In this document: positions 18,242-26,531 of the stretch, one piece after another
How the letters are laid out: each line of letters starts with the position of its first letter
How positions within the stretch are numbered: position 1 is the first letter of the stretch
Origin: Saccharothrix syringae
GTDB lineage: Bacteria > Actinomycetota > Actinomycetes > Mycobacteriales > Pseudonocardiaceae
Direction: 5' to 3'
Assembly (NCBI RefSeq): GCF_009498035.1
Contig: NZ_CP034550.1
Location: 9,300,001-9,364,000, forward strand
Length of the DNA: 64,000 bases
Notes under the pieces: generated by a model
Seen by the model: the letters and a program-made list of their open reading frames with translations, nothing else
Database searches by the model: none
What the model was told of the DNA's origin: nothing
Position numbers and translations under genes: made by a program

Positions 18242-19516
18242 TCACTCCGGCCGCGGCGCCCGCTCCCCCGACCTCGCCGGCCCACCGGTCAGCAACGACG
18301 CCGGCCGCACCGCCGCACGACCGAACCGCGACCTCGCCTGGTCCGCCGCCTGCTCCGCCTCACGCCACCCGCGCTCGGGCGCGTCGAACATCAACTGCTC
18401 ACCCCCGTCCCCCTCGACCAGCTGCTCGATCCGCACCCCGATCAACCGCACCGCCCCCGCCGGCACCTGCTCCGCCAGCAGCGCCGCCGCGGTCTGGTAC
18501 ACCTCCTGCGTCACGTCCGTGGCCACCCGCAGCGTCTTCGACCGGGTGATCGTGGTGAAGTCCGCGAACCTCACCTTGATCGACACCGTCCGCCCGCGCA
18601 GCCCCCGCGCCCGCAGGCTCGCCGCCGACCGCTCCGACAACCTCAGCAGCTCGCGCTTGAGCAGCTCCCGGTCGAAGTGGTCCACCTCGAACGTCTCCTC
18701 GGCGCCGATCGACTTCTCCCTGGTCGACGGCACCACCGGCCGGTCGTCGTGGCCCTGCGCGAGCGCGTGCAGGTGCTCGGCCAGCGCCACCCCGAGCACC
18801 CGGCGCAGCCTGGGCAGCGGCGTGGCGGCCACGTCGGCCACCGTCTCCAGGCCGACCCGCGCCAACTGCTCGGCCGTCCGCTTGCCCACCCCCCACAGCG
18901 CCGACACCGGCAGCGGGTGCAGGAACGTCAGCACCTCCGACCTCGGCACCACCATCAGCCCGTCCGGCTTGCACATCCCGGACGCCAGCTTGGCCAGGAA
19001 CTTCGTCGGCGCCACCCCGACCGAGCAGGTGATCCCGAACGCGGCCTCCACCTGCTCGCGCACCGACCGCGCCACCCCCGCCGGGGTCAGCCGCAGCCTG
19101 CGCAGGGCGCCGGAGACGTCCAGGAACGCCTCGTCCAGGCTCAGCGGCTCGACCAGCGGGGTGATGTCGCGGAAGATCGCCATCACCCCGCGCGAGACCT
19201 CCTGGTACCGGGTGAAGTTCGGGGGCACGAACACCGCGTGCGGCGCGAGCCTGCGCGCGTGCGCGGTGGGCATGGCCGAGCGCACGCCGAACTCGCGCGC
19301 CAGGTAGTTGGCCGACGCCACCACGCCCCGGTGCGCCGTGCCGCCCACGACCACCGGCCGGTCCACCAGCTCCGGCCGGTCGCGGATCTCGACCGAGGCG
19401 TAGAAGGCGTCCATGTCCACGTGCAGCATCGGGCAGCCGGTGTCGTCCGGCCACCGGTCGCCGCGCGCCAGGAAGCGGTCGACGAGACCGCGTGGCAGGT
19501 CCGCACTGCGGCCCAC
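18242..19516 (-). CDS. dinB: DNA polymerase IV (Y family)
   Basis: Error-prone translesion polymerase. 424 aa. Palm acids D34 and D36 in HVDMDAFYASVE and D128-E129 in SLDEAF are all present, with Y39 at the steric-gate position. A helix-hairpin-helix motif (ALWGVGKRTAEQLARVG) and little-finger domain follow. QLMFD near residue 383 resembles a beta-clamp binding peptide, so this copy may be clamp-dependent. About 25 residues precede the core, and a basic tail of some 35 follows the clamp peptide. GTG start with a GGGGGTGGG stretch upstream. No LexA box was noticed. Confidence 0.95.
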   Translation of the reverse strand: MGRSADLPRGLVDRFLARGDRWPDDTGCPMLHVDMDAFYASVEIRDRPELVDRPVVVGGTAHRGVVASANYLAREFGVRSAMPTAHARRLAPHAVFVPPNFTRYQEVSRGVMAIFRDITPLVEPLSLDEAFLDVSGALRRLRLTPAGVARSVREQVEAAFGITCSVGVAPTKFLAKLASGMCKPDGLMVVPRSEVLTFLHPLPVSALWGVGKRTAEQLARVGLETVADVAATPLPRLRRVLGVALAEHLHALAQGHDDRPVVPSTREKSIGAEETFEVDHFDRELLKRELLRLSERSAASLRARGLRGRTVSIKVRFADFTTITRSKTLRVATDVTQEVYQTAAALLAEQVPAGAVRLIGVRIEQLVEGDGGEQLMFDAPERGWREAEQAADQARSRFGRAAVRPASLLTGGPARSGERAPRPE

Positions 19517-19553
19517 GACCCACCCCCCACAAGCAGAACACCTGTTCGAAACA

Positions 19554-20651
19554 CTACTCCAGTTGGTAGACGCGGTGCGCGTTCTCCCACCCGATCAGGT
19601 GAGCGATCCGCTCCGCGTCCGCCTCGCCGAACGCATCCTCCCCCATCCCACCGACGAGGAACTCCGACAGCGCCCGGCGGAAGAACAGCGCCCCGAGGTA
19701 GTACAGCTCCGCCAGCGCGTAGGCGTCGGTGGAGAACAGGAACTTCCCGAACGGCACGACCTCCAGCGCCTCGGCCAGCACCCGCCCCGCCTGGTGCGCC
19801 ACCGCGTGCGTGGCCAGCCCCACGTCCGCGAACACGTGCGGGAACACCTGCGCGAGGTACCCGGCGTGCCGGTGGTACGGGTAGTTGTGCAGCAGCAGGA
19901 CCGGCACGCCCAGCGGCGCGGTCGCCCGCAGCAGGTCGGTCAGCAGCAGCGGGTCGCACCGGTGCAGCGCCAGGTCCGCGTCGCCGTAGCCGACGTGGAA
20001 CTGGACCGGCAGCCCCCGCTCCAGCGCCTCCCAGACCAGGAACCGCGACACCACCTCGTCGGCGCACCGCGGCGACCCGCCGCCCAGCCACCGGTCCACC
20101 GCCGCCACCACCGACGCGTCCGAGGGCCGCCCGGGCGCCAGGTCCAGCCCCACCCGGTAGGCCGCGATCGACTTGGCCGCGACCGCGGTGGTCGACGCCA
20201 GCGCCTCGCGCACGCGCGCCGGGAACCCCGCGGCACCCCCGGGCGCCACCTCCTCGGCCAGCCCCTCCAACCGCAGCACGCCCAGCTCGCGAGCCCCCAC
20301 GTGCGCCGACGGCGCGGTCAGCCCCTCCGGCCACAACCCGCCGTCCACCAGGAACACCTCGATCCCGGCCGCCGCCAGGAACACCCGGTTGACCTCGGCC
20401 GCGCCCAGCGACCGCCGCCGCGCCACGTACTCGTCCGCCGGCGCCATCGGGTCCAGGTCCAGCAGGGGCGCGCACCGCCGCCGCACGGCCAGCCCCAGCG
20501 AGGAGTCGAACAGCGAGGTGCCCAGCGGCGACACCGCCGACGCCTCGGTCAGCGCCGCCTCGAAGCCCTCCCGGTCCAGGTCGGTGCCCAGCACGCCGTG
20601 GCAGTGGTGGTCCACCAGGCGCGACGACGCCACGAACGGCAGCGGTTCCAC
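19554..20651 (-). CDS. Amidohydrolase-2 family protein, FluG N-domain type
   Basis: 365 aa, metal-dependent amidohydrolase fold. DHHCHG near the N-terminus is the metal-binding HxH; later VQFHVGYGDADL, VLLLHNYPYHRHAGYLAQ, FADVGLAT and FLFSTDAYALAELYYLG supply the remaining ligands typical of the family. It is divergent from, and 36 bp away from, a glutamine-synthetase-like gene. In fungal FluG the same two modules are fused, so the two proteins probably act together, for example making and cleaving a gamma-glutamyl amide; the substrate is unknown. GTG at 20651 is supported by TACCAT 7 nt upstream (leaderless). Confidence 0.85.
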   Translation of the reverse strand: MEPLPFVASSRLVDHHCHGVLGTDLDREGFEAALTEASAVSPLGTSLFDSSLGLAVRRRCAPLLDLDPMAPADEYVARRRSLGAAEVNRVFLAAAGIEVFLVDGGLWPEGLTAPSAHVGARELGVLRLEGLAEEVAPGGAAGFPARVREALASTTAVAAKSIAAYRVGLDLAPGRPSDASVVAAVDRWLGGGSPRCADEVVSRFLVWEALERGLPVQFHVGYGDADLALHRCDPLLLTDLLRATAPLGVPVLLLHNYPYHRHAGYLAQVFPHVFADVGLATHAVAHQAGRVLAEALEVVPFGKFLFSTDAYALAELYYLGALFFRRALSEFLVGGMGEDAFGEADAERIAHLIGWENAHRVYQLE

Positions 20652-20658
20652 TTGTTGG

Positions 20659-20664
20659 ATGGTA
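20659..20664 (-). promoter_or_regulatory. -10 element of the leaderless amidohydrolase promoter
   Basis: TACCAT on the minus strand, 7 nt before the GTG at 20651. The whole divergent spacer is only 36 bp, so polymerases for this gene and the GS-like gene should compete. Confidence 0.5.
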
Positions 20665-20687
20665 GAGACCTGGTGTAACCACGCACG

Positions 20688-22019
20688 GTGGACACAGCCG
20701 AGCGGGAGCACCGGCGGGCGCGGGCCGCGGAGCTCGTGGACGACCTGCTGGAGCGGGACGTGGTCGCGGTCGCGGTGACGTGGGTCGACCACAGCGGCAT
20801 CACCAGGGTGAAGTCCGTGCCGGTCGCGGGCCTGCCGCGGGCCGCGGCGGACGGGCTGGGCGCGTCACCGGTGTTCGACGCCTTCCTCCTCGACGACACG
20901 ATCGTCGCGGGCAGGCACGCGGGCGGCCCGGTCGGCGACCTGCGCCTGCACCCGGACCTGGACCGGCTCACCGTGCTGGCGGCCCAGCCGGGCTGGGCGT
21001 GGGCGCCCGCCGACCGGTACGACCGGGATGGCGCGCCGCACCCGCAGGACGAGCGGGGCCTGGCCCGCGCGGTCGCCGACCGCCTGGCCGTGCACGGCTA
21101 CGAGGTGCGGGCGGGCTTCGAGGTGGAGTGGGTGGTCGGCGCGGGCGGCACGGACGAGTTCCGGCCCGCCACCACCGGCCCCGCCTACGGCCACGCCCGC
21201 CAGGTCGAGCTGTCGGACTACACCGCCGACCTGATGTCCGCGCTGGCCGACCAGGACGTGGAGGTGCTGCAGTTCCACCCCGAGTACGCGCCGGGGCAGT
21301 TCGAGCTGTCCACCGCGCCGGAGGACCCGGTGCACGCGGCGGACACGTCGGTGCTGGTGCGCGAGACGGTCCGGGCCATCACCGCGCGCCACGGGATGCG
21401 CGCCTCGTTCTCCCCGAAGGTCACCGCGGAGGGCGTGGGCAACGGCGGCCACCTGCACCTGAGCCTGTGGCGGGACGGCCGGAACCTGTTCGGCGGCGGC
21501 GACGGCTGGTTCGGCATGACCGACGAGGCGGAGTGGTTCTCGGGTGGCGTGCTCGCCCGGCTGCCCGCGCTGTGCGCGATCGGCGCGCCGTCGGTGGCGG
21601 GCTACCTGCGGCTGGTGCCGCGGCACTGGGCGGCGCCGTACGCGGTGTGGGGCCTGGAGAACCGGGAGGCGGCGTTGCGCCTGGTCGCGGGCCGCGACCT
21701 GGAGGTGCGGTGCTTCGACCTGACGGCGAACCCGTACCTGGCGGTGGCCGCGACCATGGCGGCGGGCCTGGCCGGGCTGGTGGACCGGGTGCGGCTGCCC
21801 GAGCCGGTGGGCGTGGACCCGGCCGACCTGCCGGACGGGGTGCGGCTGCCCGCGAGCCTGGAGGAGGCGGTGGCGGCGTTCGAGGCGGACGAGGTGCTGG
21901 CCGAGGCGTTCGGCGCGGAGTTCGCCGCGACGATCGCGGACGTGCGGCGCGGCGAGATCGCCCGGTTCGCCGGCTGCTCGCCGGAGGAGGTCGCCGCGCT
22001 GACCCGCTGGCGTCACTGA
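20688..22019 (+). CDS. Glutamine synthetase-like gamma-glutamyl ligase
   Basis: 443 aa, glutamine synthetase catalytic fold. Visible family elements: GFEVEW (metal-binding Glu), FHPEYAPGQFELS in place of the canonical NPGQ-E stretch, NGGHLHLSLW (the N-x-G-H-H/L-type metal and ammonia region), and ENREAALRLV with the catalytic Arg. No adenylylation-site Tyr motif is evident. Such GlnA-like proteins in actinobacteria ligate glutamate to amines (polyamines, ethanolamine) more than to ammonia. The divergent amidohydrolase neighbour supports a FluG-like function. GTG at 20688 follows directly on promoter-like DNA; no Shine-Dalgarno site. Confidence 0.85.
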   Translation: MDTAEREHRRARAAELVDDLLERDVVAVAVTWVDHSGITRVKSVPVAGLPRAAADGLGASPVFDAFLLDDTIVAGRHAGGPVGDLRLHPDLDRLTVLAAQPGWAWAPADRYDRDGAPHPQDERGLARAVADRLAVHGYEVRAGFEVEWVVGAGGTDEFRPATTGPAYGHARQVELSDYTADLMSALADQDVEVLQFHPEYAPGQFELSTAPEDPVHAADTSVLVRETVRAITARHGMRASFSPKVTAEGVGNGGHLHLSLWRDGRNLFGGGDGWFGMTDEAEWFSGGVLARLPALCAIGAPSVAGYLRLVPRHWAAPYAVWGLENREAALRLVAGRDLEVRCFDLTANPYLAVAATMAAGLAGLVDRVRLPEPVGVDPADLPDGVRLPASLEEAVAAFEADEVLAEAFGAEFAATIADVRRGEIARFAGCSPEEVAALTRWRH

Positions 22020-22023
22020 GGCA

Positions 22024-22617
22024 CTACTCGCCCAGCGCCTTCCGCAGCCGTTGCAGCGCCCGGTGCTGGGCCACTCGCACGGCGCCGGGGGTCGAGCCCA
22101 CCACGTCCGCGGTCTCCTCCGCCGACATGCCCATGACCACGCGCAGCACCAGGATCTCGCGCTGCCGCTCGGGCAGCACGCCCAGCAGGCGCCCCATCCG
22201 GTCGGACAGCTCGCCGTGCAGCGCCCGCTGCTCCGGTCCCGGCGCGGTGCCCGCGCTGTCGGGCAGCTCCGGCACGGCGTCCGCGCGGTCCCGCGCCGCG
22301 GCCCGGTGCACGTCGGCCACCTTGTGCGCGGCGATGCCGTAGACGAACGCCAGGAACGGCCGCCCCTGGTCCCGGTAGGCCGGCAGCGCCTTGAGCACCG
22401 CCAGGCACACCTCCTGCGCCACGTCGTCGGCCGACGACCGCGACCGCTCGCCGCGGCCCACGCGGGCCCGGCAGTACCTCACGACCAGCGGCCGGATCAG
22501 CGCCAGCAGCGCCTCCACGGCCCTCCGGTCCCCCCGCACGGCCGGCTCGACCAGCGAGTCCGGCCCCCCTTCGGCACGCACCGCGTAGACCGGGACGTCC
22601 TCGCAGCTCACGGACAT
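22024..22617 (-). CDS. Sigma-70 family (ECF/SigD-ShbA-like) sigma factor, copy 1
   Basis: 197 aa. Region 2 at about 40-105 (VRYCRARVG...DDVAQEVCLAVLKALPAY) and region 4 at about 130-190 (LPERQREILVLRVVMGMSAEETADVVGSTPGAVRVAQHRALQRLRK). Very like ShbA/SigD-type sigma factors of actinobacteria, one of which drives the principal sigma gene in Streptomyces. ATG at 22617 has GGGGAGGG 6 nt upstream; a longer frame reaching 22776 lacks a site. Close paralogue of the next gene. No anti-sigma gene adjoins it. Confidence 0.9.
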   Translation of the reverse strand: MSVSCEDVPVYAVRAEGGPDSLVEPAVRGDRRAVEALLALIRPLVVRYCRARVGRGERSRSSADDVAQEVCLAVLKALPAYRDQGRPFLAFVYGIAAHKVADVHRAAARDRADAVPELPDSAGTAPGPEQRALHGELSDRMGRLLGVLPERQREILVLRVVMGMSAEETADVVGSTPGAVRVAQHRALQRLRKALGE

Positions 22618-22848
22618 CACCGCCCTCCCCGAGCGGACGGGCGCCCGCCCGCCAACCCCCGGCGTAAGACCGGCACCAACCACCACTGCCATCGCGTGCT
22701 CCTCGGCGTCCGCGCGCTGGACCACCCCTTGGGCCACATGCGAGAGCGACGTCGGCACCGCGCGAGGATGACGCAACTCACCGGAAGTTGCTCCGAATGG
22801 TGACGTTTGGAACTCTAACGGACTAACGAGCGTCCCCCAATGAACACG

Positions 22849-23433
22849 CTACGTGACCGCCATCCAGGCTGATCGTTCCACCTCACGGCGCAGCCGCGTC
22901 AGCGCGCGGTGCTGCGCGACCCGGACCGCGCCGGGCGAGGCGGCCACCGCGTCGGCGGTCTGCTCGGCCGAGAGCCCCACCACGACCCGCAGCAGCAGGA
23001 TCTCCTGCTGCTTGTCCGGCAGCACGCGCAGCAGCTCGCCGAGCTTGCGCGACAGCTCGCCGTGCAGGACGCGGCGCTCCGGGTCGGCCGACTCGTCGGG
23101 CGCGTCGGGGATCTCGGGCACGGGCTCGGCCCGGTTTCGCCGGTCCGCGCGGTGCGCGTCGGCCACCTTGTGCGCGGCGATGCCGTAGACGAACGCCAGG
23201 AACGGCCGGCCGTGGTCGCGGTAGGTCGGCAGGGCGGTCAGCACCGCCAGGCACACCTCCTGCGCCACGTCATCGGCGGAGGAGGACGAGCGCTCCTGGC
23301 GGCCCACGCGGGCCCGGCAGTAGCGCACCACGAGCGGCCGGACGGTGGCCAGCAGCTCCGCCACGGCGGCCCGGTCGCCGCCGACGGCCGCGCGCACGCG
23401 GGCCTCCAGCTCGTCGGCACCCGGGCCGGTCAT
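22849..23433 (-). CDS. Sigma-70 family (ECF/SigD-ShbA-like) sigma factor, copy 2
   Basis: 194 aa. Shares long blocks with the neighbouring sigma gene: RPLVVRYCRARVG, SADDVAQEVCLAVL, GRPFLAFVYGIAAHKVAD and SPGAVRVAQHRAL. Regions 2 and 4 complete; differences concentrate in the linker and at the C-terminus, which here extends to ERSAWMAVT. ATG at 23433 with GGAG upstream. The pair is a tandem duplication with 231 bp between coding regions, room for a promoter for copy 1. Which copy is the functional ShbA is open. Confidence 0.9.
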   Translation of the reverse strand: MTGPGADELEARVRAAVGGDRAAVAELLATVRPLVVRYCRARVGRQERSSSSADDVAQEVCLAVLTALPTYRDHGRPFLAFVYGIAAHKVADAHRADRRNRAEPVPEIPDAPDESADPERRVLHGELSRKLGELLRVLPDKQQEILLLRVVVGLSAEQTADAVAASPGAVRVAQHRALTRLRREVERSAWMAVT

Positions 23434-23514
23434 GCCCGGGCTCCGGGTAAGGGCGGGTCTCCCACGGCGGTGGTCCTCTGCGGTCGGCGGCGGATGCCTA
23501 CCGTTCTACCGCAC

Positions 23515-24237
23515 TCAGGCCGACTTGCGCGCCAGCACGTGCAGCCGCGCCGCCACGTCGCGCAGCGGCGACCGCGTCGCGGCGACCAGCTCCAGCTCGG
23601 CCAGCGCGTCGGCCGCGCCCGGGTTGGCGTCCAGCACCGAGCCCGGCACCAGGTCGGACACCACGCCGTGGCCCTGCACCAGCTCGACCTTCAGGCCCGC
23701 GGCGGGCACCAGCGCCTCCAGCGCGGCCACGTCGAACCGGCGCAGCAGCGGGTCCCTGGTGCCGGCGAGCCGACCGGCCTCGTCGTCCAGCAGCCGCCGC
23801 GCCTCCACCAGCCGGCCGGCGATGGCCCGGTGCAGCACGGCCGCGAACCTGTTCGCCACCAGCACCGACACCGCGCCGCCCGGTGCCGCGGCCGCCGCCA
23901 GCGCGCCCAGGGCGGCGGTGACGTCGTCCACGACCTCCAGCAGCCCGTGCCCGAGCACCAGGTCGGCCGCGCCGTCCTGGTCGAGCACGTCGGTGTCGCC
24001 CTGCACGGCGGTCACCCGGTCCAGCACGCCCGCCTCGGCCGCCCGGCGGTGCAGCGTGGCCAGCGCGTCCGGGCTGGGGTCGACCACGGTCACCGCGCAC
24101 CCGGCCACGGCCAGCGGCACGGCCCACACGCCGCTGCCGCCGCCGACGTCGAGCACCCTGGGCGGTTCCCCGCCCCGGCGGTCCCGCGCGGCGGCGAGCT
24201 CCGTGTCGAGCACCCTGTGTACGGCGTCCGGTCGCAT
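23515..24237 (-). CDS. SAM-dependent methyltransferase, class I
   Basis: 240 aa. Rossmann-type methyltransferase: motif I VLDVGGGSGVWAVPLA (about 26-41), acidic motif II VVDPSPDAL, and motif IV/V DLVLGHGLLEVVDD. C-terminal third is typical of the group called 'methyltransferase domain-containing protein' next to ParA in Pseudonocardiales; substrate unknown. ATG at 24237 was chosen because upstream in-frame sequence crosses the divergent parA start. A TACGCT hexamer sits 8 nt upstream, so it may be leaderless. Confidence 0.82.
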   Translation of the reverse strand: MRPDAVHRVLDTELAAARDRRGGEPPRVLDVGGGSGVWAVPLAVAGCAVTVVDPSPDALATLHRRAAEAGVLDRVTAVQGDTDVLDQDGAADLVLGHGLLEVVDDVTAALGALAAAAAPGGAVSVLVANRFAAVLHRAIAGRLVEARRLLDDEAGRLAGTRDPLLRRFDVAALEALVPAAGLKVELVQGHGVVSDLVPGSVLDANPGAADALAELELVAATRSPLRDVAARLHVLARKSA

Positions 24238-24271
24238 GGCCCCAGAGCGTAAGGGTCGTAGGCTGCACGTT

Positions 24272-25108
24272 GTGCATACGGTGGCGGTGCTCAGCCTCAA
24301 GGGTGGCGTGGGCAAGACGACGGTCGCGTTGGGTCTCGCGTCGGCCGCGCTGCGGCGCGGGGTCCGGACACTGGTCATCGACCTGGACCCGCAGTGCAAC
24401 GCCACCTCGACCCTGGAGCCCGAGGAGACCGGGGCCAGCATCTACGACGTGCTGCGGGAACCCACCGAGGAGAACCTGCGCAACGCCATCGCGCCCAGCG
24501 GGTGGGGCGAGGGCGTGGACGTGCTGGCCGGCTCGGAGGACGCGGAGTCGCTGAACCACCCCGACCCGGGCGAGACCCGCCTGGGCCGGCTGCGCGAGGC
24601 GCTGGCGCTGCTGCGCGGCGACGAGGAGCCCTACCAGCTCGTGCTGCTGGACTGCCCGCCGTCGCTGGGCCAGCTGACCCGGTCGGCGCTGGTCGCGGCC
24701 GACCGCGCGCTGCTGGTGACCGAGCCCACCATGTTCGCGGTGGCGGGCGTGCAGCGGGCGTTCGAGGCGGTGCAGGCCGAGCGCGAGCACAACTCGGCGC
24801 TCCAGCCGCTGGGCGTGGTGGTCAACCGGGTCCGGCCGCGGTCGCACGAGCACCAGTTCCGCATCGACGAGCTGCGCGACATCTTCGGCCCGCTGGTGAT
24901 GCCGGTCGCGCTGCCCGACCGGCTGGCCGTGCAGCAGGCCCAGGGCGCGTGCATGCCCATCCACGAGTGGGGTACCCCCGGCGCGCGCGAGGTGGCGCTG
25001 GCGTTCAACCTGCTGCTGGCCCGCGTCCTGCGGGTGAGCCGCAGCCGCAGGCGGCCCTCGCACCAGGACTTCGACGACGAGGAGATCCAGGAGGCCGTGG
25101 AGGCGTGA
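24272..25108 (+). CDS. Orphan ParA-family ATPase
   Basis: 278 aa. Deviant Walker A KGGVGKTT (10-17), the switch VIDLDPQCNATSTL and LLDCPPSLGQLT identify a ParA/Soj-type partitioning ATPase. No parB or centromere-like repeats lie nearby, so its cargo is something other than the chromosome, or unknown. The GTG at 24272 is preceded by TAGGCT 7 nt upstream and no Shine-Dalgarno site; leaderless transcription is likely. Stop overlaps the lysE-like start (GTGA). The C-terminus is basic then acidic (SRSRRRPSHQDFDDEEIQEAVEA). Confidence 0.9.
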   Translation: MHTVAVLSLKGGVGKTTVALGLASAALRRGVRTLVIDLDPQCNATSTLEPEETGASIYDVLREPTEENLRNAIAPSGWGEGVDVLAGSEDAESLNHPDPGETRLGRLREALALLRGDEEPYQLVLLDCPPSLGQLTRSALVAADRALLVTEPTMFAVAGVQRAFEAVQAEREHNSALQPLGVVVNRVRPRSHEHQFRIDELRDIFGPLVMPVALPDRLAVQQAQGACMPIHEWGTPGAREVALAFNLLLARVLRVSRSRRRPSHQDFDDEEIQEAVEA

Positions 25109-25737
25109 GCACGACGTCCCTGCTCGCGTTCACCGCGACCGCGCTCCTGCTGGTCGTCACGCCCGGCCTCGACACGATGGTGTTGTTGCGCACCGTGCTC
25201 GGCGGCGGTCGCCGGGCCGGGCTGTTCGGCGGCTTCGGCACCACGCTGGGCTGCCTGGTCTGGGGCTGCGCGGGCATCGCCGGGCTGACCGCGCTGCTGG
25301 TGGCCTCGCGCCTGGCCTACGACGCGGTGCGCTGGGCGGGCGCGGCCTACCTGCTGTGGCTGGGCGTCTCGGCGCTGCGCGCCTCCTGGCGCGGGCGGTC
25401 GGCCGCACCGGTCGACGTGCCGGTGGTCACGCCCGCGGCCGCGCTGCGGATCGGCTTCACCACGAACCTGCTCAACCCCAAGATCGGCGTGTTCTACCTG
25501 AGCCTGCTCCCCCAGTTCCTGCCCGCCGACCACTCGTCGGCCGCCTGGGGCGCGGCGCTGGTCGGCATCCACGTCGCGCTGGGCCAGCTGTGGCAGCTGG
25601 TCGTGGTGTGGCTGGCCGCGCGGGCCGCGGTGGTGCTCGGCTCGCCCCGCGTGCGGGCGTGGACCGAGCGGCTGACCGCGTCCGTGCTGATCGGGTTCGG
25701 CCTGAAGGTCGCCTGGGACAGCGGTGCCCGAGGGTGA
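25105..25737 (+). CDS. LysE/RhtB family amino-acid exporter
   Basis: 210 aa, normal length, six hydrophobic segments. The family start LLVVTPGLDTMVLLRTVLGGGRRAGL and the mid-protein FTTNLLNPKIGVFYLSLLPQFL are both clear. Exports an amino acid or derivative; the substrate is not predictable. GTG start overlaps the parA stop and the 3' end overlaps the glycosylase start by 14 bp, so the three genes are probably one transcript. Confidence 0.9.
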   Translation: MSTTSLLAFTATALLLVVTPGLDTMVLLRTVLGGGRRAGLFGGFGTTLGCLVWGCAGIAGLTALLVASRLAYDAVRWAGAAYLLWLGVSALRASWRGRSAAPVDVPVVTPAAALRIGFTTNLLNPKIGVFYLSLLPQFLPADHSSAAWGAALVGIHVALGQLWQLVVVWLAARAAVVLGSPRVRAWTERLTASVLIGFGLKVAWDSGARG

Positions 25738-26521
25738 CACGGTCTTCCTGGCCGGCCACCGCCTGGACGAGGCGCTGGCCGGTCGGACGCTGCTGCGCGG
25801 GCAGCTGCGCCACCCCCGGCTGGCCACCGCCGACCTCAAGGGCCGCGACGTGCTCGGCGTGCGGTCGGTCGGCAAGCACCTGTTCACCCGGTTCTCCGGC
25901 GACCTGAGCCTGCACAGCCACCTCCGGATGGACGGCGCGTGGCACCTCTACCGGCCCGGCGAGCGCTGGCGGCGCCCCGGCCACCAGGTGCGGGCGGTGC
26001 TGGAGGTGCCCGACCGGGTCGCGGTGGGGTTCTCGCTGCACGACCTGGAGCTGCTGCCCACCGACCAGGAGTCCCGGCTGGTCGGCCACCTCGGGCCCGA
26101 CCTGCTGGCCGCGGACTGGGACGACGGGCACGAGGCCGAGGCGGTGCGCAGGCTCGCCGCCGACCCCGACCGCGAGCTGGGCCTGGCGCTGCTCGACCAG
26201 CGCGTGATGGCGGGTGTGGGCAACCTCTACAAGGCCGAGGTGTGCTTCCTGCTGCGCGTCTCGCCGTGGAGCCCGGTGGCCGCGGTGGACCCGGCCGAGG
26301 CGGTGCGGCTGTCGCGGAAGCTGCTGCTGGCCAACGCCTGGCGCCCGGAGCAGAGCACCACCGGCGAGCTGGCCCGGGGGCGGCAGCACTGGGTGTTCGA
26401 GCGGACCGGCCGGCCGTGCTTCCGGTGCGGGGCGCGGGTGCGGGCCGGCGGGCAGGGCGCGGGGGTGCTGGAGCGGCCCGCGTACTGGTGCCCGCGCTGC
26501 CAACCAGGACCGATCGCTTAG
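25724..26521 (+). CDS. Fpg/Nei-family DNA glycosylase (Nei2-like)
   Basis: 265 aa. Bifunctional glycosylase/AP lyase for oxidised bases. After removal of the initiator, P2-E3 ([13 protein letters not shown]) gives the catalytic N-terminal proline and glutamate. H2TH domain with [21 protein letters not shown] and a C-terminal zinc finger CFRC...WCPRC (about 230-258). The sequence is nearer to endonuclease VIII-type Nei2 of actinobacteria than to MutM. Reads into the lysE-like gene by 14 bp at its 5' end; start GTG. Confidence 0.92.
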   Translation: MPEGDTVFLAGHRLDEALAGRTLLRGQLRHPRLATADLKGRDVLGVRSVGKHLFTRFSGDLSLHSHLRMDGAWHLYRPGERWRRPGHQVRAVLEVPDRVAVGFSLHDLELLPTDQESRLVGHLGPDLLAADWDDGHEAEAVRRLAADPDRELGLALLDQRVMAGVGNLYKAEVCFLLRVSPWSPVAAVDPAEAVRLSRKLLLANAWRPEQSTTGELARGRQHWVFERTGRPCFRCGARVRAGGQGAGVLERPAYWCPRCQPGPIA

Positions 26522-26531
26522 GGTAGTCGCC

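Noticed and set aside
22618..22776. N-terminal extension of sigma copy 1
   Set aside because: The frame stays open to 22776, but the GGGGAGGG site and domain start support ATG at 22617.
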